A program made the position numbers and the translations under genes. Shown piece by piece: positions 6,741 to 14,491 of a DNA stretch of 20,980 nucleotides. The DNA comes from Klebsiella pneumoniae (GTDB lineage Bacteria > Pseudomonadota > Gammaproteobacteria > Pseudomonadales > Pseudohongiellaceae): positions 1 through 20,980 of the forward strand of contig CAMBPO010000042.1 in NCBI GenBank assembly GCA_945869725.1, written 5' to 3'. Below the pieces are notes generated by a model that made no database searches, was not told where the DNA came from, and saw only the letters and a program-made list of their open reading frames with translations. The first letter of the stretch is position 1; each line of letters starts with the position of its first letter.

Positions 6741-7583
6741 ATGCTCAGTTATCGTCATGCGTACCACGCCGGCAATCATGCAGATGTGCTTAAACATCTG
6801 GTGCTTCTGGCATTACTGCAGCAGTTAAGGTCAAAAGAGAAACCCTTTGTGGTAATCGACACCCATGCTGGCAATGGCTTCTACACACTGGACAGCGCCC
6901 AGGCGCGCAAAACACGCGAGGCGGAAAGCGGAGCCTTACCGCTGTGGCAACAGCATAAGCAGCAGCCATTTGGGCATCCCCTGTTGCGAGACTATATGAA
7001 TCTGATTGCGGGCTTTAATCCCTTGTCTGATGCCAAACAACTGGCGGTGTATCCCGGTTCACCGGCAATCATTCAGTCTCAGTTGCGTGAGCAGGACCGC
7101 CTGGCGGTTATGGAGTTACACAGCAGCGAGATTGAAGCCTTGCGCAGCAATTTTCATTTTGATGGCCGTATCGGTATTCATCATCGCGATGGGTTTGAGG
7201 GTGCGATAGCGTTAACGCCGCCTAATCCCCGGCGCGGACTGGTGTTGATTGATCCTGCGTATGAGGACAAGTCTGATTATCAACGAGTGGCCAAAACCGT
7301 CAAGGAAGTGCACCGGCGCTGGGCAACGGGCATGATCGCAGTGTGGTACCCGATGCTGGGGCGCAGCCGGGATCACAGCCCCGCGTTGATCCAGCAGCTG
7401 AAGTCCTTGCCAGATGTCAGGGTAATGGAGTTGACGGTTGGCAATCAGACTGAGGAATTTGGCATGCATGGTTCTGGTATGATTCTGGTCAATACCCCAT
7501 GGCAGTTTGGCAAATTTGTGGATGTCGCTATGAACGAGGTGGCGTCGTGCTTGAAGGCCGGTTACCGGGTTAACTTCGGGTAG
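6741..7583 (+). CDS. rlmJ: 23S rRNA (adenine(2030)-N6)-methyltransferase RlmJ
   Basis: 280 aa, the same length as E. coli RlmJ. The N-terminus MLSYRHAYHAGNHADVLKH is diagnostic and contains Tyr4 and Lys18, which matter for cofactor and substrate handling in the family. VVIDTHAGNGFY is the SAM-binding loop. The catalytic motif reads DPAYE (Asp171-Tyr174) instead of the DPPY form known from E. coli. The enzyme methylates A2030 of 23S rRNA before ribosome assembly. The ATG is fixed by the conserved N-terminus; upstream AAGAGA is a modest ribosome site. The gene for a small secreted protein starts 23 bases after its stop and is probably cotranscribed. Confidence 0.95.
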   Translation: MLSYRHAYHAGNHADVLKHLVLLALLQQLRSKEKPFVVIDTHAGNGFYTLDSAQARKTREAESGALPLWQQHKQQPFGHPLLRDYMNLIAGFNPLSDAKQLAVYPGSPAIIQSQLREQDRLAVMELHSSEIEALRSNFHFDGRIGIHHRDGFEGAIALTPPNPRRGLVLIDPAYEDKSDYQRVAKTVKEVHRRWATGMIAVWYPMLGRSRDHSPALIQQLKSLPDVRVMELTVGNQTEEFGMHGSGMILVNTPWQFGKFVDVAMNEVASCLKAGYRVNFG

Positions 7584-7606
7584 TGCCTGTAAGAGTGAGG
7601 ATGATA

Positions 7607-8080
7607 ATGAATAGCAGGCTTTTAACTTTATCCATCGTATTGCTAATGACGCCTGCCGTTGCGCAGCCGCCGCTGGATGCAACCATGTATTCCGGTACTC
7701 ATCTGACGCTTGGTGAACTTTTGTCGGCTGAGTTGCTGACAAGTCATCCGCAAATGAGTGACGGCTCTCATGCCGATTGTTTTCACTTGGACACTGAGCC
7801 GGGCAAAGACTATTCGGTGACCTTGCGTTCAACTGTGTTTGACAGCTACCTGATGTTAGGTGCGGGCCTTTGTGCTGATGTGTTGTTGGAACTTGAGAGT
7901 GATGACTTCGAAGAGACTTCGCTGGATGCCCGCATTACATTTACGGCGGTACAGAATCTGTACTCGATTTTTGTGAACAGTTATGACCCTGACTTTACCG
8001 GAATCTATTCGCTGCTGGCAGAAGAAGTGGTGCTGTCAGATGACGCGAGGCCTACAGAAGACGCTGCTCTGGTGGAATGA
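7607..8080 (+). CDS. Small secreted protein with a pre-peptidase C-terminal-like (PPC) fold
   Basis: 157 aa. A Sec signal peptide (MNSRLLTLS... ending AVAQP near residue 21) is followed by a single domain of about 115 residues. Its pattern resembles the bacterial PPC beta-sandwich: an early GELLSAEL strand, DCFHLDTEPGKDYSVTLRS, FDSYLML, an acidic ESDDFEE segment, then DARITFTAVQNLYSIFVNSY and GIYSLL. It has two Cys (DCFHL and GLCAD). PPC domains normally follow a secreted protease; here the domain stands alone, so it may be a binding or inhibitor-like module. ATG 7607 is preferred because GAGG (7597-7600) lies six bases before it; ATG 7601 is an alternative. Function unknown. Confidence 0.7.
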   Translation: MNSRLLTLSIVLLMTPAVAQPPLDATMYSGTHLTLGELLSAELLTSHPQMSDGSHADCFHLDTEPGKDYSVTLRSTVFDSYLMLGAGLCADVLLELESDDFEETSLDARITFTAVQNLYSIFVNSYDPDFTGIYSLLAEEVVLSDDARPTEDAALVE

Positions 8081-8102
8081 ACGTTTAGAGGGTATCAGTG
8101 CC

Positions 8103-8127
8103 TTGCCCGCACCCGCGTTGCGGGCGG
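8103..8127. terminator. Possible hairpin between convergent genes
   Basis: GCCCGC (8105-8110) pairs with GCGGGC (8120-8125) around a 9-base loop, between stops at 8080 and 8131. There is no T-run on either side, so it is at best a weak terminator. Confidence 0.35.
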
Positions 8128-8130
8128 CAA

Positions 8131-9675
8131 TCAGCGTTTGTTACCCAGCCAGATCACTTCATAGAGATCACTCCGTTGATCGCGGGCGTTGGTCACTGAC
8201 CCTTCGTGCCGGACCTGAACCAGTTTGTCGAGATCCAGGTCCGCGACCAGTGCCATTTCGGTATTGGGTGTGCTCTCTGCAATGACCGCATCATGCGGAA
8301 ACGCAAAATCGGAGGGTGAGTAAACGGCAGACTGGGCGTACTGAATGTCCACGTTATGCACTTGCGGCAAATTGCCAACGCTTCCCGCGATACACACATA
8401 GCATTCATTTTCGATCGCTCTGGCCTGGGCACAGCGTTGTACACGCAGAAAGCCATTTTTGGTATCTGTCCAGAAGGGCACAAACAAAATGTCCATGCCT
8501 TGTTTGGCCAACAGTCGCGATAACTCAGGGAACTCAACGTCATAACAGATCAGAATGCCAATGCGGCCTGCATCAGTGTCAAATACTTGCAGTCGATCGC
8601 CGCCATCAATCACCCAGTCACGCCGTTCATGCGGCGTAATATGCAGCTTGGCCTGTGAGTCCACGGTGCCATCGCGTCGGCACAGATAGGCTTTGTTATA
8701 GAGGTTGTCGCCCTCCATGACCGGGATACTGCCAGCGATGATGTTGATGTTGTAAGTGATGGCAAGCTCTGAGAGAGCTTCGATAGAGCGCGCAGCAAAG
8801 GTTGACAGAAAACGGATGGCCTCAAACTGATTGCTCTGGTCGCCCAGCCCCATGAGCGGCGCATTAAAAAACTCCGGAAACAACACAAAATCCGACTCAT
8901 AGTCAGCCATGGTGTCAACAAAGTACTCCACCTGCGATAACCACTCTTCGAAGGACTGGGTCAGTCGCATTTGCCACTGCATCACACCAACCCGCACCAC
9001 GGTTTTGCGTCGTTGACTGGGGTCGAGTGTTTCCGGTTCATACAGAATATTGTTCCATTCCAGCAGCGTTGCATAACCCTGTGACTTTGCATCCTGAGGG
9101 TTATAGTCCTTCAACAGGCGTTTTACCTCAAAGTCATTGGCCAGCTGAAAACTCAGGATAGGGTCATGTACTTCTTTATGGTCAACCGCTTCGATGTACG
9201 CTCTGGGAGAATACTCCTCAGCATGCAGGTGATAGTTGGTGATGCGGCCACCAGCCAGTATGGCGCGCAGATTCATATCCCGGCACAGATCTTTGCGGGC
9301 ATCGTACAGTCGACGTCCCAACCGCAGGTCGCGATACTCTGGGTCAACAAAGAGATCCATGCCATAAAGCGCATCGCCCTCTGCGTTGTGCTTGATCTGT
9401 TCGCGGCGGCCGATCAGATCTTCGTAGGTATGCTGCCGGCTGAAACGGTCGTAGTCACAGCGGATGGTCAGCGCAGCGGCCACCAGATTGCCGAAGTCCT
9501 CGATAACAATCTGGCCTTCGGGAAAATCGTTTATCAATCGTTCAATAGAGCCTTCAGGCCAGGCGCCGCCAATATCCGGATAAACCGCTTCCATCAGTCT
9601 GGCGAGCTGCGGGTAGTCGGTTAAGGTCAGATTTCTGAGTTTTAGGTGAACATCTGAGGGGGTATCGGGGCTCAT
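8131..9675 (-). CDS. Bifunctional GNAT acetyltransferase-nitrilase family protein
   Basis: 514 aa, the known length of the GNAT-carbon-nitrogen hydrolase fusions (B. subtilis YhcX type). Residues about 10-200 form a GNAT-like fold (TLTDYPQLARLMEAVYP, GMDLFVDPEYRDLRLGRRLY, the acetyl-CoA-binding part). Residues about 225-510 form a nitrilase-superfamily domain whose catalytic triad is complete: Glu268 (FPEFF), Lys343 (KLHITPHE) and Cys377 (ICYDVEFPE). Such enzymes cleave C-N bonds in amides or nitriles; the substrate of this subgroup is not known to me. No signal peptide, so cytoplasmic. The ATG at 9675 has AAGGA about 8 bases upstream. It is convergent with the PPC gene. Confidence 0.92.
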   Translation of the reverse strand: MSPDTPSDVHLKLRNLTLTDYPQLARLMEAVYPDIGGAWPEGSIERLINDFPEGQIVIEDFGNLVAAALTIRCDYDRFSRQHTYEDLIGRREQIKHNAEGDALYGMDLFVDPEYRDLRLGRRLYDARKDLCRDMNLRAILAGGRITNYHLHAEEYSPRAYIEAVDHKEVHDPILSFQLANDFEVKRLLKDYNPQDAKSQGYATLLEWNNILYEPETLDPSQRRKTVVRVGVMQWQMRLTQSFEEWLSQVEYFVDTMADYESDFVLFPEFFNAPLMGLGDQSNQFEAIRFLSTFAARSIEALSELAITYNINIIAGSIPVMEGDNLYNKAYLCRRDGTVDSQAKLHITPHERRDWVIDGGDRLQVFDTDAGRIGILICYDVEFPELSRLLAKQGMDILFVPFWTDTKNGFLRVQRCAQARAIENECYVCIAGSVGNLPQVHNVDIQYAQSAVYSPSDFAFPHDAVIAESTPNTEMALVADLDLDKLVQVRHEGSVTNARDQRSDLYEVIWLGNKR

Positions 9676-9801
9676 TGACTTGATCCTTGTTCTGGCGACC
9701 TGAGCACGGTATCAAATAAGGACTTTGCCAGCTACCGTAAGTTGGATGGAATGCCCCCGATTATGGACTTGCTGCAGACTCTGGAGTATGCTCTAAGGCC
9801 C

Positions 9802-9815
9802 CTTCCAGTTGGAAG
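9802..9815. promoter_or_regulatory. Perfect palindrome CTTCCA-GT-TGGAAG
   Basis: Two 6-bp arms around a 2-base centre, about 160 bases upstream of the PQQ dehydrogenase start. Size and symmetry suit a dimeric repressor or activator site, but no family can be assigned. Confidence 0.4.
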
Positions 9816-9835
9816 AAATTCCAGCATTCCGTCAA

Positions 9836-9852
9836 TCAGAATTATTTTCTGA
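9836..9852. promoter_or_regulatory. Inverted repeat TCAGAA-TTATT-TTCTGA
   Basis: Perfect 6-bp arms around an AT-rich 5-base centre, 20 bases after the palindrome at 9802-9815. A candidate operator for one of the two divergent genes. Confidence 0.4.
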
Positions 9853-9972
9853 TGGGAAGAGCGATTTGTTTTGGCAGGTCGTAGACGGGAAGATTTTGCA
9901 GTCACAGGAATGCTATTAAAAAGAAAACCACAAAGTCTGAAGCTGTTTTCTGGCTTGATGAGGAGAGTGCAA

Positions 9973-12030
9973 GTGAAGATGAAAAGTAAACGTTTGGCTG
10001 GCATGTTTGTCAGCAAGCCTGCGCTGACCGGCCTGATTTACATGGCTGCCGGTGTTGCGCTGGCAGCTCCTGTGCTGGTCTATGCACAGCAGGAAGGTGA
10101 GAGCATCGAGTGGCTGACGCTGGGTTCTGATTATGCTCACACTCGATATATCCCAGCATCGCAGATCACTCCCGACAATTTTGAAACTCTGGAAACGGCA
10201 TGGACCTGGGATGGCGCAAGCTTCCAGGCCACTAGCGGCCGCTCAACGCCCAGTTACATCGACGGCATTCTCTACACAGTTGCCGGTGACCGTCGCCACG
10301 TTGTGGCCATTGATCCTGAAACGGGCGAGACCATTTGGTCATACCGTGAACCACACACGTTCCGTCACGAATACTCCATGCGTAAGGACTACGGCAAAGG
10401 CGTAGGTTATGCAGAAGTCGACGGTAAAGGCGTGATTTATATCATCAGCCCGGGCTTTTTCCTGACAGCACTGGACGCCAAGACCGGCGCGCCACTGGAA
10501 GGGTTTGGTCACGAAATCGGCGTTGAAGGTTTCCCTGAGACCGGCGTAGTGGATCTGCAGAAGATTCTGGCAGCGCAAAACGGCTACGAGTTTGACCCCT
10601 ACTATGGCATCCCGCTGGAATCCGGTTACATCACTGCATCGTCGCCGCCCATTGTAGTCAATGGCGTGGTGATCGTTGGTAACTCTGCTGAACAGGGTTA
10701 TAACCAGACCCGTTACGAAAATATCCCCGGCGATATTCTGGCATTTGATGCCAAAACCGGCGAGCACGAGTGGACATTCAACATCATCCCCAAGGCTGGT
10801 GAGTTTGGCGCTGACACCTGGTTTGATGCTGCCGGCAACCCGATCGAAGATCCGCACTCCTTTACGGGTGAAGTGTCTTCATGGGCACCTATCGCAGCTG
10901 ATCCAGAGCTGAACATGGTCTACATCCCGACTAACCCACCAACCATCGACTTCTATCGCGGTCACATGACCGGTGAAGGCCTGTTCGGTACCAGCCTGAT
11001 CGCGCTGGATGTTGCAACGGGTGAGCGCAAGTGGCACTTCCAGATGGTCCGCAAAGACGTCTGGAACTATGACACGCCGACTGCACCCGTGCTGCTGGAT
11101 GTGATGCACAATGGTCAGCCGGTCAAAGCGGTTGCCCAGGTGACCAAACAGGCGTTCACCTACGTCTTCAACCGTGAAACCGGTGAACCGTTGTGGCCCA
11201 TTGAGTACCGCGACGTCCCGCAGTCAACCATGCCTGGTGAAGTTCTGGCTGCTCAGCAGCCATTCCCGACCAAGCCTGCGCCTTACGACATGCAGGGCCT
11301 GACTCACGACGATCTGATTGACTACACGCCTGCGCTGCGCGCAGAGGCGATTGAAGCGATCAAGGACTTCAAGATTGGTCCATTGTTCAACCCGCCATTA
11401 CACACAGACAACAACGAAGGTTTGGTTGCGGCACTGTGGTGTCCGGGCGACGTTGGTGGTGTGAATATTGACGGTCCTGCAGCCGGTGATCCAACTACGG
11501 GTACGCTGTTTGTTGTCTCCCGCAAGGGTTGCACCAACCGTATCATGGCTCCTGCGCAAGAGCGTGATGCCCAGCTCGAATTACCCACAGGTGAAACGTT
11601 TGCACAGTATGCCGCTCTGCGTTCAGCGCTGGTGCGTGGTCCACAAGGTCTGCCACTGTTCAAGCCGCCCTATAGCCGTCTGACGGCTATTGACCTGAAT
11701 ACCGGTGAGCACAAGTGGTGGATACCCATCGGTGAGACACCTGATCGCGTCAAAAACCACCCTGCACTGGCGGGTATTGATGTCGGTAACACGGGTACAG
11801 GCAATGTTGCTCCAATGACAGTGACTGCAACCATGCTCATGTACTCCAGCGTTTCCAGCGATGGCACGCCGACACTGTTTGCTGTCAACAAAGACACTGG
11901 CGAGCAGTTTGGCAAGGTGACAACTCCGGATGTCAGCCGCTACGGCATGATGAACTTCCAGCATGAAGGCAAGCAGTATGTTGTTCTTCAGACTGGCAGC
12001 ACATTGACTGCAATGGCTCTGCCGGATTGA
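9973..12030 (+). CDS. Periplasmic PQQ-dependent dehydrogenase (quinoprotein)
   Basis: 685 aa from GTG 9973. A long, basic signal peptide (hydrophobic GLIYMAAGVALAAPVLVYA, cleavage before QQEG) sends it to the periplasm. The rest is an eight-bladed PQQ propeller: repeated blade motifs such as DPETGETIWSY, DAKTGEHEWTF, DVATGERKWHF, NRETGEPLWPI and DLNTGEHKWWI, with WHFQMVRKDVWNYD (Trp354 onward) at the PQQ-docking region. It belongs with the glucose/alcohol-type quinoprotein dehydrogenases. There is no CxxCH, so electrons must pass to a separate acceptor. The substrate is unknown, and PQQ synthesis genes are not in the window. The start is uncertain: ATG 9958, GTG 9973 and ATG 9979 are all in frame, and AGGAGAG (9961-9967) best suits GTG 9973. 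Confidence 0.9.
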   Translation: MKMKSKRLAGMFVSKPALTGLIYMAAGVALAAPVLVYAQQEGESIEWLTLGSDYAHTRYIPASQITPDNFETLETAWTWDGASFQATSGRSTPSYIDGILYTVAGDRRHVVAIDPETGETIWSYREPHTFRHEYSMRKDYGKGVGYAEVDGKGVIYIISPGFFLTALDAKTGAPLEGFGHEIGVEGFPETGVVDLQKILAAQNGYEFDPYYGIPLESGYITASSPPIVVNGVVIVGNSAEQGYNQTRYENIPGDILAFDAKTGEHEWTFNIIPKAGEFGADTWFDAAGNPIEDPHSFTGEVSSWAPIAADPELNMVYIPTNPPTIDFYRGHMTGEGLFGTSLIALDVATGERKWHFQMVRKDVWNYDTPTAPVLLDVMHNGQPVKAVAQVTKQAFTYVFNRETGEPLWPIEYRDVPQSTMPGEVLAAQQPFPTKPAPYDMQGLTHDDLIDYTPALRAEAIEAIKDFKIGPLFNPPLHTDNNEGLVAALWCPGDVGGVNIDGPAAGDPTTGTLFVVSRKGCTNRIMAPAQERDAQLELPTGETFAQYAALRSALVRGPQGLPLFKPPYSRLTAIDLNTGEHKWWIPIGETPDRVKNHPALAGIDVGNTGTGNVAPMTVTATMLMYSSVSSDGTPTLFAVNKDTGEQFGKVTTPDVSRYGMMNFQHEGKQYVVLQTGSTLTAMALPD

Positions 12031-12067
12031 TGCTGATGTAGAAATTGACCGGTTCATTGGTCTGATC

Positions 12068-12104
12068 AAAAAACCCGCTGCAGCGAAAGCTCAGCGGGTT
12101 TTTT
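12068..12104 (+). terminator. Strong Rho-independent terminator after the PQQ dehydrogenase
   Basis: AAAAAACCCGCTG (12068-12080) pairs with CAGCGGGTTTTTT (12092-12104). The top of the loop forms a further AGC-GAAA-GCT mini-stem with a GNRA tetraloop. It separates the PQQ gene from the TonB receptor gene. Confidence 0.95.
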
Positions 12105-12146
12105 GTTGTCACAGGTTTGTCTAATTAGTGCTTTCAAGCTTAAATG

Positions 12147-12182
12147 ATATGATGTAGCATACTTTCGTGTTCAACATCATAT
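12147..12182 (+). promoter_or_regulatory. 9-bp inverted repeat in the promoter region of the TonB receptor (possible Zur-type operator)
   Basis: ATATGATGT (12147-12155) and ACATCATAT (12174-12182) are perfect inverted repeats separated by 18 bases, ending 16 bases before the ATG. TATGAT (12149-12154) inside the left arm could be a -10 box, so a bound protein would block transcription. Zinc receptors of this type are commonly under Zur control, but the sequence does not closely match the enterobacterial Zur box I know, so assignment to Zur is inference. Confidence 0.45.
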
Positions 12183-12198
12183 AGTCTGGGATAATCCT

Positions 12199-14316
12199 AT
12201 GAAATTCAAAAAAACACCGCTGAGTCTTGCAATTACGTTTCTGGCAGGTGGCAGTTCGCTGTTGCTGAGTGGCGTATCCTTTGCGCAAACCGGCAATTCG
12301 GCTCAGTCAACCATACCGGTGACTGAAATCAGAGTGACTGCTCTTGGTATCGATGAAAGCGCTGATTTGATTGTTGCCCCTTTTGATGTGATCGACCGAG
12401 ATGAACTGCTTAATCGCGCTGGCACACTGGGTGACTTGCTCAATGGTCTGACCGGTGTTCATGCCGACAGTTTTGGTGGTGGCGCCTCGCGGCCCGTTAT
12501 CCGCGGTCAAACTTCGCCACGCACTAAGATTCTGTCAGACGGAAACTCCATTCTGGATGCCTCGGATGTATCCCCCGACCACGCGGTGACCGTTGATACC
12601 TTGCTGGCACAACGCATTGAAGTGTTACGGGGCCCAGCCACCTTGCTTTATGGTGGCGGAGCCATTGGCGGAGTCGTTAACGTGTTAGACGATAAAATCC
12701 CGACCGCCGTGCCTGAGAAAGGATATGAGGGCTTTGCCGCGTTACGTGGCAACACGGTGGCAGATGAAAAAGCCGGTGCTATCAGCCTGACCGGCCGTGC
12801 CACAGACAATCTGGCTGTGCACTTCGAAAGCTCAATGCGCGATGCCGATGATTATCAGGCCGCCGACTGGGATGAGCCGCAGGTTGACGGAACCTTTGCC
12901 GAGAACAACAACACCAGTTTCGGAGCTTCCTGGATTGGTGAGCGTGGATATTTTGGGATGGCTTACTCATACCGGGCTGACGAGTATGGTATTCCCGGCC
13001 ATAGCGAAGAATACCTCGGATGCCACCCTGAAGACGATGAACTGCATTGTGACGACGACCACGATGATCACCACGACGACCACGATGATGATCATGACCA
13101 AGAGGAGCATGCGGTTCCTTTTGTTGATCTGAATAGCAAACGCGTTGATATGCGCGGCGAATACATGAACCCGTTTGCCGGTATCAATAAGGTCCGGTTC
13201 CGCGCCAGCAGCACAGATTACGATCATACAGAGTTTGAAGAAGACGAAGTGGGTGCGGTATTTGGTAACAAGGGTTATGAGGCGCGCCTTGAGTTTGATC
13301 ATGCAGCAGTGATGGGTTGGCAGGGTCTTTTTGGTATTCAGGTGTCTGACAGCACCTTCAAAAATGGCGGCGAACACGTCTTTATGCCCACAGTAGATTC
13401 GCGCTCAACCGGGCTTTTTGTTGTTGAGCATTACCAGTTGAGCGACGGCTGGCACTTTGAAGCCGGTGCCCGCTACGATCGTCAGAATCATCGGCCGGTG
13501 GATGACGCCCGTAATCGGCCTTCGTTCAGCGACTCTGCGTTTACGTATTCCGCAGCGGCCATCTGGAATATCAGTGCAGACACCATTCTGTCTTTGACCT
13601 ATGCTCATGCTCAGCGCTTGCCACATGCGCAGGAACTGTATGCCAGAGGCATACACGTTGCCAGCAATACCTATGAGTGCGGGCTGATTGCCCACCCGCT
13701 TACCTGCGGTGGCGCAGCGAACAATCAGGACATTTCAAAAGAAACGGCAGACAACTTTGAGCTAGGGCTGCGTAAGGTTGAAGGACCACTTACCTATAGC
13801 CTCAGTCTGTTCCGCAATCAGGTGGATAACTACATTTATGCCCGTACGCTGGATCAGTACGAAGACTTCCGTTTGATCAAATACACCCAGCGCGATGCTG
13901 AATTTACAGGTTACGAGGCCGAGATCGGCTACCGCTTTAATGATGTGTTGTCTGCATCTCTGTTCAGTGACTACGTGCGTGTCGGTTTGTCAGTTGATGA
14001 CCGCCTGCCACGTATTCCTCCGCGCAGGATTGGGGGACGGGTGGACACTGTTCTTGGCAACGGATACAGCGCTGAGCTGGAGTTCTACCGTGCCGCTAAA
14101 GCTGGTCGCGTTGCAAGCTTTGAAACGGCACAGCCCGCTTACGATATGTTGAATCTGAGTGCAAATTACAGCTTCGGCGATAGCGGTCGTTACAATTTGT
14201 TCCTGCGCGGTTCGAACCTGTTGGATGAGGATGTCAGGAATCAGTCATCCTTTATCGCGGATGTGGTGCCCATGCCGGGGCGCAATATCAGTGCTGGTTT
14301 CCGCCTGGGTTTTTGA
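12199..14316 (+). CDS. TonB-dependent outer-membrane receptor, ZnuD-like (probable zinc uptake)
   Basis: 705 aa. The signal peptide ends at Ala29, followed by a TonB-box-like TEIRVTA (42-48) and a plug domain of about 55-165 (GTLGDLLNGLTGVHADSFG, RPVIRGQ, VEVLRGP-like IEVLRGPATLLYGGGAIGG). The rest is a 22-strand barrel ending in the Phe-terminated RLGF. An extracellular loop at residues 275-304 (nucleotides 13021-13110) holds eight His, thirteen Asp and two Cys. Such a loop, with AQRLPHAQELYARGIHVASNTYE and a nearby Cys pair (CGLIAHPLTCGG), is typical of the Neisseria ZnuD family that takes up zinc. Substrate zinc is inferred; another divalent metal is possible. The gene is monocistronic, between terminators at 12068 and 14361. 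Confidence 0.92.
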   Translation: MKFKKTPLSLAITFLAGGSSLLLSGVSFAQTGNSAQSTIPVTEIRVTALGIDESADLIVAPFDVIDRDELLNRAGTLGDLLNGLTGVHADSFGGGASRPVIRGQTSPRTKILSDGNSILDASDVSPDHAVTVDTLLAQRIEVLRGPATLLYGGGAIGGVVNVLDDKIPTAVPEKGYEGFAALRGNTVADEKAGAISLTGRATDNLAVHFESSMRDADDYQAADWDEPQVDGTFAENNNTSFGASWIGERGYFGMAYSYRADEYGIPGHSEEYLGCHPEDDELHCDDDHDDHHDDHDDDHDQEEHAVPFVDLNSKRVDMRGEYMNPFAGINKVRFRASSTDYDHTEFEEDEVGAVFGNKGYEARLEFDHAAVMGWQGLFGIQVSDSTFKNGGEHVFMPTVDSRSTGLFVVEHYQLSDGWHFEAGARYDRQNHRPVDDARNRPSFSDSAFTYSAAAIWNISADTILSLTYAHAQRLPHAQELYARGIHVASNTYECGLIAHPLTCGGAANNQDISKETADNFELGLRKVEGPLTYSLSLFRNQVDNYIYARTLDQYEDFRLIKYTQRDAEFTGYEAEIGYRFNDVLSASLFSDYVRVGLSVDDRLPRIPPRRIGGRVDTVLGNGYSAELEFYRAAKAGRVASFETAQPAYDMLNLSANYSFGDSGRYNLFLRGSNLLDEDVRNQSSFIADVVPMPGRNISAGFRLGF

Positions 14317-14360
14317 TGGGGTAGTCGCAAGGAAAGAAATATCTAACCTGTAGTCTGTGC

Positions 14361-14397
14361 TTTTTGAGGCCGGTCTTGATGTCCGGCCTTTTTTTTG
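14361..14397 (+). terminator. Rho-independent terminator after the TonB receptor
   Basis: AGGCCGG (14367-14373) pairs with CCGGCCT (14383-14389) around a 9-base loop, followed by a run of T to 14396. Confidence 0.92.
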
Positions 14398-14424
14398 GGA
14401 GCTGATTTCTGGCCAAATAATTCG

Positions 14425-14453
14425 TTGAGCGTGCCTGGGAACTATAGTACGAT
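14425..14453 (+). promoter_or_regulatory. Candidate sigma-70 promoter of the CNNM/CBS gene
   Basis: TTGAGC (14425-14430) and TACGAT (14448-14453) are 17 bases apart, each matching four of six consensus bases. It would start transcription some 30 bases before the ATG at 14492. Position and spacing are right, but the boxes are imperfect. Confidence 0.4.
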
Positions 14454-14491
14454 CAAAATTCGTTCTTATTCAGGAGATCCAAGTACCCTCC

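Larger units (their letters stand above)
9676..9972. other. Divergent intergenic region upstream of the PQQ dehydrogenase
   Basis: About 300 bases between the GNAT-nitrilase start (minus) and the PQQ dehydrogenase start (plus). It should hold both promoters. Two inverted repeats (9802-9815 and 9836-9852) are the only clear structures. I could not find a convincing -35/-10 pair or a small gene. Confidence 0.5.

Noticed and set aside
7212..7832. 206-codon open frame on the minus strand
   Set aside because: It runs antisense across the end of rlmJ and the start of the PPC gene, both of which have clear protein features.
10339..10857. 172-codon open frame on the minus strand
   Set aside because: It overlaps the PQQ dehydrogenase propeller on the other strand, and its composition reflects that gene's codon bias.
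12149..12162. A compact Zur box (TATGATGTAGCATA)
   Set aside because: Only a weak palindrome and a poor match to the known Zur consensus; the wider 9-bp inverted repeat is the better candidate.
13040..13110. Possible CRISPR-like or satellite repeat (GAC/CAC-rich)
   Set aside because: It is in frame within the TonB receptor, encodes the His/Asp loop, and has no repeat-spacer structure.
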